Source: Oscillatoriales cyanobacterium (GTDB lineage: Bacteria > Cyanobacteriota > Cyanobacteriia > Cyanobacteriales > Microcoleaceae). Taken from it: 64,000 bases of DNA. The position numbers and the translations under genes were made by a program. Positions 40,820 to 50,598 of the stretch are shown piece after piece. The DNA is taken from assembly GCA_004292955.1 (NCBI GenBank), contig RDXX01000037.1, forward strand, positions 62,001 through 126,000. The letters are read 5' to 3'. How positions within the stretch are numbered: position 1 is the first letter of the stretch; every line of letters begins with the position of its first letter. The notes under the pieces were generated by a model that saw only the letters and a program-made list of their open reading frames with translations, made no database searches and was not told the DNA's origin.

Positions 40820-41891
40820 GTTCGATGACCCTGATTTAACGTAGATAGACACCTTTTGGCTAACCCGATCTGTCAGAAGTGGGTTGATGCAATAGCCCAC
40901 TTGTCTTCTGATAAATCTGCCTGCCATAATCAATACAGACAGGCACACCCGAAGAGCGATCGGAAACGCCGGAAGTGACGTGTTACTTATGTCCACGATC
41001 ATCCACCAACCAGATTTTTTTGGGTAGTGGGGCTAAGGCCATCAGGGCGTCGATCCATCAGGGAGTTATGCCATCAGGGTGCTCATCTATCGGGTAGTTA
41101 ATTCATCAGGGCGCATCTTCTACTACAATTAGCCACAAACTTAACTTTAATCGTTGAGCCAGTGGCTAGCAGCGCACTGACAGCGCTTTTAAGAATTAAA
41201 CTTTTTGTGGATTTATCCCCAAAAGTTTGTTCTTAAAAATTCCCCCACGCGAAAGCCGGGGAAGTGTCAGCGGCATGGAATTCCATGCAATCTAAGTCAA
41301 CTAAAAAAAACGCAGATTAACGATATCTCCCACTCAAGCAGTCCTCAGCCAAACGCTGGGGTTTTTTATTGGTAGCAGCCATTCCAGTGCTTTGACTGGA
41401 CGGCATTCGGTAGCCAGCCCCCAAGGCAGAACCTTAGGCAGAACCTTAGGCAGTACCTTAAAGGCGCTGCGGTTATGAGTTTCCCTGGCAACATCATACC
41501 ATCGGGTGAAATTCAAAGTATGATTGTAAAAAAATGTGAACCCAATGGCGTTTGGGCATTTTCAATCCGGTTGAGTAAAAATTCAGATGAGGATGCGAAC
41601 GAGTACAAACAAAAAAGTGCCGGAGTACGATCGCCCTCCTGGCTGGATTTACGGTTGGTTGCAAAGATACGGTAAAGATTGACAATGACAACGCTGAGTT
41701 AGTAGACAATAGAGAAAGAGTCACAAAAATTTCAACCACAGTAACACCAGTTCAAAAAAAGAACGCAACTGTAGGTAAACTCCAAACCCTTATTGAATCA
41801 GTCATTGACCAATCTCAAATCTAAAATAGTATGAGCTGGCAATAATTGCAATTTGTAACTTTTCCATCGCACAGCATAGGGGCGCAGCATC

Positions 41892-44537
41892 TTGATGAAT
41901 TCGCAGATGACAGCAGAAGTCCACTCAACCAACCAATATCAAGTCGGAGGATATTTGCCTGCCGGTGCGCCCACCTATGTCAGGCGATCGGCAGACAGCG
42001 AACTCTACCAAGGACTCAAAGCCGGACAATTCTGCTACGTATTGAGTTCGCCACAAATGGGAAAGTCCAGCCTGCTAGTGCAAACGGCCAAAAGGTTGCA
42101 AGCAGAAGGTACAGCTTTTGCCGCCGTCAACTTGAGAAGCATTAGCACCCCAGAAATTTCCCTGGAAAAGTGGTATGGTGCGATCGTCCACCGCATCGCC
42201 AGCAGCTTGCGCCTCACAAACAGGTTTGATGCCCTCAAGTGGTGGAACGATCGCGAAGTGCTATCGCCGGTGCAGCGATTGGAGATATTTATCGAAAAAG
42301 TTTTGCTCAAGTCACTGCGGCAAAATTTAGTCATTTTGATAGATGACATTGACACCACCAACATCCTCAATTTCAGTACCAGCGATTTTTTTGCCTCAAT
42401 TCGAGGTTGTTATTCTAAGCGGGCAGAGCAACCAGAATACGATCGCCTGAATTTTGCGGTTTTCGGAGTAGCAGCCCCGTCACAATTGATCCGAGATCCA
42501 AGCTGCAACCCTTTTAATATTGGACGACCAATTAATTTAAGTCGATTGCAACTAGACGAAAGTGTGTCACTAACAAAAGGATTGGCACTCAAAGCTTTTC
42601 GTCCCCAAAAAGTGCTCCAAGAAATATTTACTTGGACGGACGGTCAACCTTTTCTGACTCAAAGACTGTGCCAATTGGTGCTTGAATACGGGTCTTTTAT
42701 TGGCAGAAATTGCGAAGCCCAGCAGGTGGAACAACTGCTCAAACACAGAATTATTAAAAATTGGGAAGACTGGGACGAACCCCCACATTTGACAGCAATT
42801 CGCGATCGCATTTTCTACAGCCGCTGCGATCTCACCAAGCTGTTAACGCTGTACCAGAAAATTTTGCAACCGCCCGACCCCAAAAAACCGGAAGAATTGC
42901 CAGGAGTTGCTGTCGATTATTCTCCCGAACAAATCGAATTGCAACTGTCAGGATTGGTGGTCAAATCTCATGGTAAATTAATAGCTGCTAACCTAGTTTA
43001 TCAATCTGTTTTCAATCAGTTTTGGGTGGAAAAAGAACTGGGAAATCTGGCTCCCTACCGCGAGGCCTTGGCAGCATGGCTGGCTTCGGATCGCGAAGAT
43101 AAGTCGCAGTTATTGACGGGGGAAACTTTGCAGTCAGCCTTGGATTGGGCGGCAAACAAACAATTAAGCCAAGAACACTATTGGTTCTTGAATCCCGGAA
43201 CTTTTCAGAAAAAACCGACAGTCGCTGTCGCACAAGTTGTACAAAGCAGCCCAGACATCGGTGCAGAGAGAATTCTCACCCCGCCCTCAGATACTTTTCT
43301 ATCGGGCAGCAACGAACAGGTATTGTACGATCACATCGTCTCCTGCGTCGAACAAGAATCCCCCGCACAGATAATCGAGCGGTTCCGCAAACTATTTATC
43401 GACGGTATGGGCTACCCCGATCGCGAAATAGAAGCAACTTTGTACAATATAATCTCCGTCAAGCGATCGGATCGGGAGTTTAAATATATCATCCACCGCT
43501 GCTGTTACATCCCGATCAACCGCTGGCAATTGCACTCACAGCACAAATTGAGTATTGCAAATTTAGTAGCTTTATTTAAACAGACTTCTCCCCGATTCGG
43601 GATGGAATTTTACATAGTCAAGCGCTTGCAAGAACAAATAGAATTCTTTACTAAAAGTGCAGAATTCCAGACCCTAGAGCGCTTAGTAAAAGCAGTAGAA
43701 CAAGAGCCACAACCGCAGAAACAAGATAGTCATGCTCCTTTGGGCGAATTGATTTGTCGCTATCCTTATTTGTACGGGCATTCTTTGCTGAGCAAGGAGA
43801 GCGTGGAGGAAGACCAGCAAACCATCAAAAAGCTGGAAATTCAAAGACAGCGACTATTTGAAAAAAACTTGTCTCAATATTTAAATTATTTGGTTGAGCC
43901 GAGAAATACAGAAATAGGAATTGTACAGCCGACGCCAAATCCCACACTTTTGAACGATGCGGAATTGCACTTAGCTGTTAGGGAATTTGCCGGGAAAGTA
44001 ACAGACGATCGCAGCCACAAAGAATCGGCTCAATTTTTTTTGAGAGATGCCAGGAAAACTCAATCCTACAGCTCATTTAAAGTGGATTTATATGAATATT
44101 TGATATCATCGGTAGAACCAGAATATGGCGGTCGTCAATTTAATGATAAGTTGTACAAGTACATCAAAAATACATTTCCGGAAAACGACTCGGCGAAATT
44201 AAATAATATATTGTTAGCTCAGACTTGCAACCAGTTATTCAACTTTTTAGTAGTGGAAAATTCCCAACATCCCAACCACTACATTTTTTATGACTTAGTA
44301 TACAACCTCGGGCCCAGCAGGACAATGGGTTTGCTGCTGAAAATATTACTGCTTTCTGGCAAAGTTAAACCTGAGTTGGAAAAGCGATTTTCTATTTTGT
44401 TCAATCACTATGAAGGTAAAGCTTCTGATGAAATTATGTGGTTTATAAAATCATTGGAAAATTTAAATGTGGCCTTAGTGGTAAATTTTGGGAAGACGGA
44501 TTTGTCTTTGGTTAAACAGCATCTTATTTTGAATTGA
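41892..44537 (+). CDS. AAA-like domain ATPase with long C-terminal extension
   Basis: [29 protein letters not shown] (Walker A), [10 protein letters not shown] (Walker B); PF14516-like N-terminal half. Confidence 0.8.
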   Translation: MMNSQMTAEVHSTNQYQVGGYLPAGAPTYVRRSADSELYQGLKAGQFCYVLSSPQMGKSSLLVQTAKRLQAEGTAFAAVNLRSISTPEISLEKWYGAIVHRIASSLRLTNRFDALKWWNDREVLSPVQRLEIFIEKVLLKSLRQNLVILIDDIDTTNILNFSTSDFFASIRGCYSKRAEQPEYDRLNFAVFGVAAPSQLIRDPSCNPFNIGRPINLSRLQLDESVSLTKGLALKAFRPQKVLQEIFTWTDGQPFLTQRLCQLVLEYGSFIGRNCEAQQVEQLLKHRIIKNWEDWDEPPHLTAIRDRIFYSRCDLTKLLTLYQKILQPPDPKKPEELPGVAVDYSPEQIELQLSGLVVKSHGKLIAANLVYQSVFNQFWVEKELGNLAPYREALAAWLASDREDKSQLLTGETLQSALDWAANKQLSQEHYWFLNPGTFQKKPTVAVAQVVQSSPDIGAERILTPPSDTFLSGSNEQVLYDHIVSCVEQESPAQIIERFRKLFIDGMGYPDREIEATLYNIISVKRSDREFKYIIHRCCYIPINRWQLHSQHKLSIANLVALFKQTSPRFGMEFYIVKRLQEQIEFFTKSAEFQTLERLVKAVEQEPQPQKQDSHAPLGELICRYPYLYGHSLLSKESVEEDQQTIKKLEIQRQRLFEKNLSQYLNYLVEPRNTEIGIVQPTPNPTLLNDAELHLAVREFAGKVTDDRSHKESAQFFLRDARKTQSYSSFKVDLYEYLISSVEPEYGGRQFNDKLYKYIKNTFPENDSAKLNNILLAQTCNQLFNFLVVENSQHPNHYIFYDLVYNLGPSRTMGLLLKILLLSGKVKPELEKRFSILFNHYEGKASDEIMWFIKSLENLNVALVVNFGKTDLSLVKQHLILN

Positions 44538-44620
44538 AAGATCAGCATAGCGGTTTACTTCAAGTTCTATCGGGCAAATATCAGTGATATAATAAATTAT
44601 GTTGAGTATACAGCAAAATT

Positions 44621-44959
44621 ATGCCAACCCAAACGCTCACAGATTATTTCAACTTTCTCACTCCCAGCGATATTCGACTGAAAGGGACAAGAATTGGCAT
44701 TGAAACAATTCTTTATGATTACATCGATTGCGGTCGCGCACCTGATGAAATTGCCCAAACTTATCCTTCCCTCACCCTCGAACAAGTTTATGCGACAATT
44801 CTGTATTATCTCCAAAATCAAGAACCTGTGAGTGATTACCTCAAAAATTGGATAGAACACGGTCACAAAATGAGAGAAGAACAGCGCCTTAATCCCCCGC
44901 CTGTTTCTGAAAAGCTCCGCCAACTGAGGGCAGAAAGAAAAGCCAAAATTAGCCCATGA
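44621..44959 (+). CDS. DUF433 antitoxin-like protein
   Basis: DIRLKGTRIGIETILYDYIDCGRAPDEIAQTYPSLTLEQVYATILYYL. Confidence 0.88.
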   Translation: MPTQTLTDYFNFLTPSDIRLKGTRIGIETILYDYIDCGRAPDEIAQTYPSLTLEQVYATILYYLQNQEPVSDYLKNWIEHGHKMREEQRLNPPPVSEKLRQLRAERKAKISP

Positions 44960-45318
44960 ACCTGCAATACCTAATTGATGAAAATGTCAATCCAATTTAT
45001 CCCAATCAAATTAGGCAACGAGAATCAGATATTGCTGTCAAAGTAGTGGGAGAACCGGAAACACCGCCGAAAGGAACTCTCGACCCAGAAATTCTCTACT
45101 GGTGTGAAGATAATAACTGTGTTTTGGTGACAAATAACCGAACTTCTATGCCAGTGCACTTAGCCGAACATATGGCGGTAAATCGTCACATTCCAGGGAT
45201 TTTTATCATCAATCCTAATTTAAGCATTGGCGAAAACCTAGAAGAATTGATTTTAGCGGCTCTGGCATCCCAAGAAAATGAATATCAAGATAGAATTGTT
45301 TTTCTACCTTTCCCTTAG
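44956..45318 (+). CDS. DUF5615 PIN-like protein (putative toxin)
   Basis: [13 protein letters not shown]...[24 protein letters not shown] overlap with the DUF433 gene. Confidence 0.85.
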   Translation: MNLQYLIDENVNPIYPNQIRQRESDIAVKVVGEPETPPKGTLDPEILYWCEDNNCVLVTNNRTSMPVHLAEHMAVNRHIPGIFIINPNLSIGENLEELILAALASQENEYQDRIVFLPFP

Positions 45319-45413
45319 CAGTTATTAATGTATTCGGGAGGAAACGATTTTTTTGCATTAGTCCGATCGCAATTTTAAAAGGCGCGCTACCCTATCGGTG
45401 TACCATTAACTAT

Positions 45414-46037
45414 ATGATCAGCTATCTCAAAGGCACAGTCGCCAATATCGCCAAAGGCAGCAACCGCGTTATTCTGACTCTCGAAGTTAGTGGAATTGGC
45501 TATGACATCCAAATTTTGCCGCGCGTGACTGGCCAATTACCAGCATCCGGCGAAGTCGCCCAAATCTTTACCCACCAGCAAGTTAAGGAAGACCAAATCG
45601 TATTGTACGGTTTTGGCAGCACGGCCGAACGCGATTTGTTTCGGCAGTTGACGAGTGTTAGCGGTGTGGGTGCTCAACTGGCGATCGCCCTTCTTGATAC
45701 TTTAGGAATGCAAGATTTAGTTCAGGCGATCGTCGGCGGTAACACTCGCATCCTCGCCAAAACCCCCGGCGTGGGCACAAAAACCGCCGAACGCCTCGCC
45801 CTGGAACTCAAAAGCAAACTCTCGGAATGGAGACAGGAAGCAGGTTTGACAACTTCCGTGGCCGCCGGAGTCCCCGCAGCGATTCAAGAAGAAGTGGAGA
45901 TGATTTTGCTGGCGATGGGATATACTGCGACGGAAGTCTTGCAAGCGCTGCAAACCCTCAGTCAAGACAGCAACTTGGCAAACAAAGCTAATGCGGATGA
46001 TTGGATTCGTGAGGCGATCGCCTATTTGAGCCGATAA
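45414..46037 (+). CDS. ruvA: Holliday junction branch migration protein RuvA
   Basis: [48 protein letters not shown]. Confidence 0.97.
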   Translation: MISYLKGTVANIAKGSNRVILTLEVSGIGYDIQILPRVTGQLPASGEVAQIFTHQQVKEDQIVLYGFGSTAERDLFRQLTSVSGVGAQLAIALLDTLGMQDLVQAIVGGNTRILAKTPGVGTKTAERLALELKSKLSEWRQEAGLTTSVAAGVPAAIQEEVEMILLAMGYTATEVLQALQTLSQDSNLANKANADDWIREAIAYLSR

Positions 46038-46331
46038 TCGGCCACCCAATAGACTTCTTGCAAAATTTATGGCTAACACGGGCAAGATGCCCATCCCACA
46101 ATTTTTTTCCTGTGGGATGGGCTGGAATAAACACCATGGAGGGGCGTCCCGCCCATCCGACATTTTTTTTCCTGTGGGATGGGCGGGACGCCCGTCCTAA
46201 GTAGGGCTTGCAATTGAAGTCTTTCAGCTCAAAAAACCAACCCATCCGTGTCGAAAATTTGCTCCTTCACCGTTCCGCTGTGATACTATATGGGATTGTG
46301 ACAAACGTACAAAAAAAACTAAACTCAATTC

Positions 46332-46601
46332 ATGGCTCTTACACAACAGCGCAAACAAGAAATCATGGGCGACTTTCAAACCCATGAAACCGACACAGGC
46401 TCAGCAGATGTCCAAATCGCCATGCTGAGCGATCGCATCAGCAAACTCAGCGCCCACCTGAAAATCAACCAAAAAGACTTCGCCTCCCGGCGCGGTTTGA
46501 TGATGATGATCAGCCGCCGCAAGCGCCTCCTGGCCTACCTGCAAAAGGAAAATGTCGATCGTTACAAAGCATTAATTGCCCGTTTAGGCATTCGCGGCTA
46601 A
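46332..46601 (+). CDS. rpsO: 30S ribosomal protein S15
   Basis: FQTHETDTGSADVQIAMLSDRISKLSAHLK...SRRGLMMMISRRKRLLAYL. Confidence 0.98.
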   Translation: MALTQQRKQEIMGDFQTHETDTGSADVQIAMLSDRISKLSAHLKINQKDFASRRGLMMMISRRKRLLAYLQKENVDRYKALIARLGIRG

Positions 46602-46771
46602 ACACCAAAGCCAAAATTTGCGACAATATTCAAGAATCTTGGACAAACGCCAGCAGGATTTACGCACTGATAACAAATCCGTTTCAAACCGTTGATTAAC
46701 CATCAGAGTTGCGTAAACCCTCGCCAAGATTTCTTTGATAATTGTTCGAGATTTCAGGTTAAACAAAAAAT

Positions 46772-47248
46772 ATGTCCTCCGAACCACCCACCCAGCGCTT
46801 ACCCTTTGAACCGGCCTCAAATCGGAAAAAAACCGCTAAAAAGCCTCCAGAAGCCGAAGCAAATCCAGTCACAGAAGAACCAAAATCAGACAAAAAGCCC
46901 AAAGCCACCAAAAAAACTGGCCCCCAGGCGCAATCCATCCCAGAAGCAGTCAGCAAACGCATGATTTCCCGCATTGCGGTATTCTGCGGCGCCCCCACAC
47001 TCCTGGGAATTTCCACATTTTTTGTGAGTTATTTGATAGTCAGCAAAGGCTGGTTTGACTTGCCCAACACAGCAGTATTATTGGTAAGCATGGGCTGTTT
47101 TGGTCTAGGCGTACTGGGATTAAGCTACGGAGTCCTCTCGGCTTCCTGGGATGAAGAAAATTCAGGAAGCACTCTCGGGTGGGAAGAATTTAATACTAAT
47201 TTTGGACGGATGCGAGAAGCGTGGCGCGATGCGAAATCTAAAAGTTAG
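46772..47248 (+). CDS. PAM68-like photosystem assembly protein
   Basis: Basic N-terminus, two TM helices, LSYGVLSASWDEENSGSTLGWEEFNTNFGRM. Confidence 0.85.
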   Translation: MSSEPPTQRLPFEPASNRKKTAKKPPEAEANPVTEEPKSDKKPKATKKTGPQAQSIPEAVSKRMISRIAVFCGAPTLLGISTFFVSYLIVSKGWFDLPNTAVLLVSMGCFGLGVLGLSYGVLSASWDEENSGSTLGWEEFNTNFGRMREAWRDAKSKS

Positions 47249-47379
47249 TCAGTAGTTATAGAAAACATTCGGTAAGCGGAAAACTCAGAGGCTTCAGCCC
47301 TGAGATGCAAGCGACACGGGCGGTTTTAACCGCCGTGAATCTTTCTTGATTCTTAATATTTAAAATTAGAGAAAGACGC

Positions 47380-47486
47380 TATAGCCTTTCTCAAAAAGGT
47401 GAGGTATGACTGACAGGTTATATAACCACTGAAACCAAGAGGGCTGAAGCCCAACAACGTACCTCATCTTTCTGAGAACCGCTATA
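47380..47486. mobile_element. MITE-like element, copy B
   Basis: TIRs tatagcctttctcaaaaaggtgaggta / tacctcatctttctgagaaccgctata; homologous to copy A. Confidence 0.8.
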
Positions 47487-47512
47487 AGATATAAACAAGG
47501 AGGTGAGCAAGA

Positions 47513-48883
47513 TTGTTGACAAATTACGCTTATAAGTTGCGTCCCAATCAAACGCAAGCATTAAAAATGTCGAACTGGGTAGATATGCTGCGAAGCCTGT
47601 ATAATTGGTGCTTGAATGACAGAATCTGTCAGTACAATCAGCAGTTTATCCAAGGCGATTACTGTGACATTAGAACGAAAGGCGAAGCTTCACCATTGAC
47701 CTGCTTCGTAAGTAAAAGTGGCGCAACTGGAAATCCCTGGAAAAACTCTAAGATTGACAAAGAAGGTAAAGCTAGAAATCCTCGCCGAAGTGCTGGTGAT
47801 ATTCAAATAACAGCATTACCTGAGTTAAAAATAGCTAGACCTTGGTATTCCCAACTAGATTCAACCGTTTTACAACAAAATGTCAAACGCTTAGATATTG
47901 CCTACAAAAACTTCTTTGAAGGTAGAGGATTTCCGAAATTCAAAAATCGGAGTAACTTTACTTCTTTTACCTTCGCAATGGGAGTGAAAATCAAGGGCAA
48001 TAAAATTTACCTACCAAAACTGGGCTGAATGAGGTTTTACAACTCTCGCTCAATCCCAAGTGGTTTTACTATCAAGGCTTGCACAGTTAGAAAACGCCAG
48101 AATGGCTGGTATGTTTCTATTAGAATAGAGGATAAATCTGTACCTGAATACAGCCCCAAAGCTCTCGGCAACAATCCCAAAGTAATCGGTTGCGACTTGG
48201 GACTCACTAAACTGGTTCACCTTTCTGATGGCTACCAAATTGAGAACCCTAGATTTTCAACCAACAAAAAAGCTAAACGCACTCTGAAAATTAGACAGAG
48301 ACGAGTTAACCGCAAAACAAAAGGCAGTAAAAACCGCAAAAAAGCAGTCATCAGAGTTAGCAGATTCCATCAAAAGATTGGTGATAAACGCCAAGCGCAC
48401 CAATGGAAAACTGCGAATTTAATAGTATTTCGTAATATTGATGTAATCGCCTTAGAAGATTTGAACATCTCTGGGATGATGCGTCGATGTAAGGTAAAAA
48501 CTGATGAGGAAACCGGGAGGTTTCTCAAGAATGGGCAATCCAGAAAAAAAGGATTGAATCGCGCTATCTCTGATGCAGGCTGGGGCGACTTAGGATTAAA
48601 GATTGAGTATCTAGCTGCAAAGCAAGGAAAAATCGTAATCAAAGTTAATCCTAAGCACTCTAGCCAAGAATGCAGAAGTTGTGGACACATCGACAAATCA
48701 AATAGAGATGGCGAAAAGTTCATCTGTGTTGAATGTGGCTATCACGAACACGCCGACATTGGCGCTGCCAAAACTATCAGAGATCGAGCATCGAAAATGG
48801 TACGCGGGGACTCCGCGAAACCTGGTGTTGAACACCTAAACGCCCAAAAGATATCAGCACGCACTTGCGTGCAAACGTGCTGA
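47513..48883 (+). mobile_element. tnpB: IS200/IS605-type tnpB with one in-frame TGA
   Basis: ORFs 47513..48028 and 48029..48883 are in the same frame (LPKLG*MRFYNS); RuvC-like CDLGLTKL, ALEDLNI, HADIGAAK; zinc finger CRSCG...CVECG. Confidence 0.9.
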
Positions 48884-48962
48884 GTTTGGGAACCCTAGCA
48901 GTAGGGATATTAAGAATGAAATTTCTTAAGAATCTCAGTCGCTTCAGCGCTGAGAGTGTCAA
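48884..48962 (+). ncRNA. candidate IS605 right end / omega-RNA scaffold tail
   Basis: Serial hairpins after tnpB (ccctagcagtaggg, ttaagaatgaaatttcttaa, ctcagtcgcttcagcgctgag) ending gtgtcaa. Confidence 0.5.
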
Positions 48963-49269
48963 TAGTCATGAATCAATAGCTTTCTTCGTCGGAAGAGGAC
49001 ACGGCAATGCCGTGTCCTGATATTACTTAGACACTACTAATAGTAGTCAGGTGCCCACTTCACACCCTACCAATAGAGTTTATACGTAATTTCTAGTTAA
49101 ATTGACACCAATTCTACGTAAAATTCCCTACAAAATACTATTTAAGTTTTGTGAACAATTGGTTTTTTGCATAAAACTACTTAGTTGAGCTTGATATAAA
49201 TAAAGTAGTCCTCAATAATTTTTGCAGTTGATATCCCCGACAATTTTTGCGAAGTCGGGGAAGCGCTTA

Positions 49270-49806
49270 ATGGGATTGGAAGGAGCCGGGGCAGCCAGTT
49301 ATTTTTCGGCATTTGGCGAATGTTTGTCGGTTCCCGAATTTGTATTTGTTTTTCGTTCCCGCCGTCCGCCAGGGAATCCGGTTAACGCCATGCTTAGCTT
49401 CGGATATCAAATCCTGTGGAATCATTTACTGTGTTTGATTGAACTCCAAGGACTCGATCCGTATCAAGCTTGTTTGCATCAAACTTCCGAACGTCATGCT
49501 GCTTTAGCTTCAGATTTGATAGAAGAGTTTCGTGCTCCGATTATCGATTCTTTGGTGCTGTGGCTGATTAATTCAAAAGTCATGGATGCCACCCTCGACT
49601 TTGTTTACCGCAATAGCGGCTGTTTCTTGAACGATTCCGGCAGAGCAAAATTTCTCCATGCTTTTTTACGGCGTATGGAAGAAGAAATTCAGACTGATTC
49701 GGGCGAAAAACAGCCGCGCTGGGATTTGTTTGTGCAGCAAGTTAAGGCTTACAAGCAGTTTGTTTACAATCCACAAATGCTGTACAAGCCTTATCGAATT
49801 TATTAG
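49270..49806 (+). pseudogene. cas1: Cas1 C-terminal fragment
   Basis: GLEGAGAASYFSAFGECLS...RSRRPPGNPVNAMLSFGYQILWNHL...GLDPYQACLH...; N-terminal domain absent. Confidence 0.88.
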
Positions 49807-49832
49807 ATTTCAAGACTAACAACGTATTTCTG

Positions 49833-49894
49833 TCATTGCGAGGAACGAAGCAATCGCCAGGTTTTGCGATTGCTGAGTGACCCTCGCAATGACA
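49833..49894. repeat. inverted-repeat element between cas1 and cas2
   Basis: tgtcattgcgagg ... cctcgcaatgaca. Confidence 0.8.
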
Positions 49895-49949
49895 TGATGG
49901 CGTTTATTTATTGCGTAATTCCTGACTTTTGGTCAAGCGGAAATTAATC

Positions 49950-50231
49950 ATGCACTTGTACGTTGTTGTCTATGATATTCCTTGTGACAAGCGTCGCAAG
50001 AAAGTTTTTAACTTGCTTTCCGGTTACGGTACTTGGGTGCAATATTCGGTTTTTGAGTGTGCCCTATCTCAGCGTCAATTTGAGGAGTTGCGCGCTCGCC
50101 TGCGGGGACGGGTTAATTTGGATGAAGATAATATCCGTTTTTATGTTTTGTCAACGCGGGCGATCGGGCAGGTGGAAACTTGGGGTTCTGGCCCGCCGGT
50201 GACTCAACCGCCGACTTCGGTCATTGTTTAA
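49950..50231 (+). CDS. cas2: CRISPR-associated endoribonuclease Cas2
   Basis: MHLYVVVYDIPCDKRRKKVFNLLSGYGTWVQYSVFECALSQRQFEELRARL. Confidence 0.95.
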   Translation: MHLYVVVYDIPCDKRRKKVFNLLSGYGTWVQYSVFECALSQRQFEELRARLRGRVNLDEDNIRFYVLSTRAIGQVETWGSGPPVTQPPTSVIV

Positions 50232-50598
50232 AGTATTTTTTTTAACACTTGACAGCCAGAGAAATCTACGTTACTATGGCTCTATTGCTAGATTATGATT
50301 GTAATCCACACAAGCCCATACAAACTTGCCGTGTTAATTACTACCCAAATCTACAGCACCAGTACCTAGAAAATTGAATAGATTAAAGTAGTGTTTTAGC
50401 GCTTCAATCATTTAGCTATCCGACCGCCTCGCTAAATGGCTGAAACACCGATTATCTCGTATAGGCGGCCGTTCACTTGTCCCGTAAGGGTTTCAGCGAT
50501 TTTTGAGAGCTGATTTTCGGCTCTAAGTGAGCTGAGCATCAGAGGTGGTCGGAAACGGCTTCTAGAGCCTTTACTGGGCACGGCTTTCACAACGAGGT

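Noticed and set aside
41334-41516. Short ORF with KVLPKVLPKVLPWG
   Set aside because: Low-complexity translation of the aggcagaacctt repeat with no other support.
46080-46200. gggcaagatgcccatcccac / gtgggatgggcgggacgcccgtcc repeats as a novel element
   Set aside because: Very common intergenic repeat style in these genomes; not distinctive enough to list as a finding without genome-wide counts.
49222-49806. Full-length cas1
   Set aside because: The frame begins in the middle of the Cas1 fold and no N-terminal domain is found upstream.
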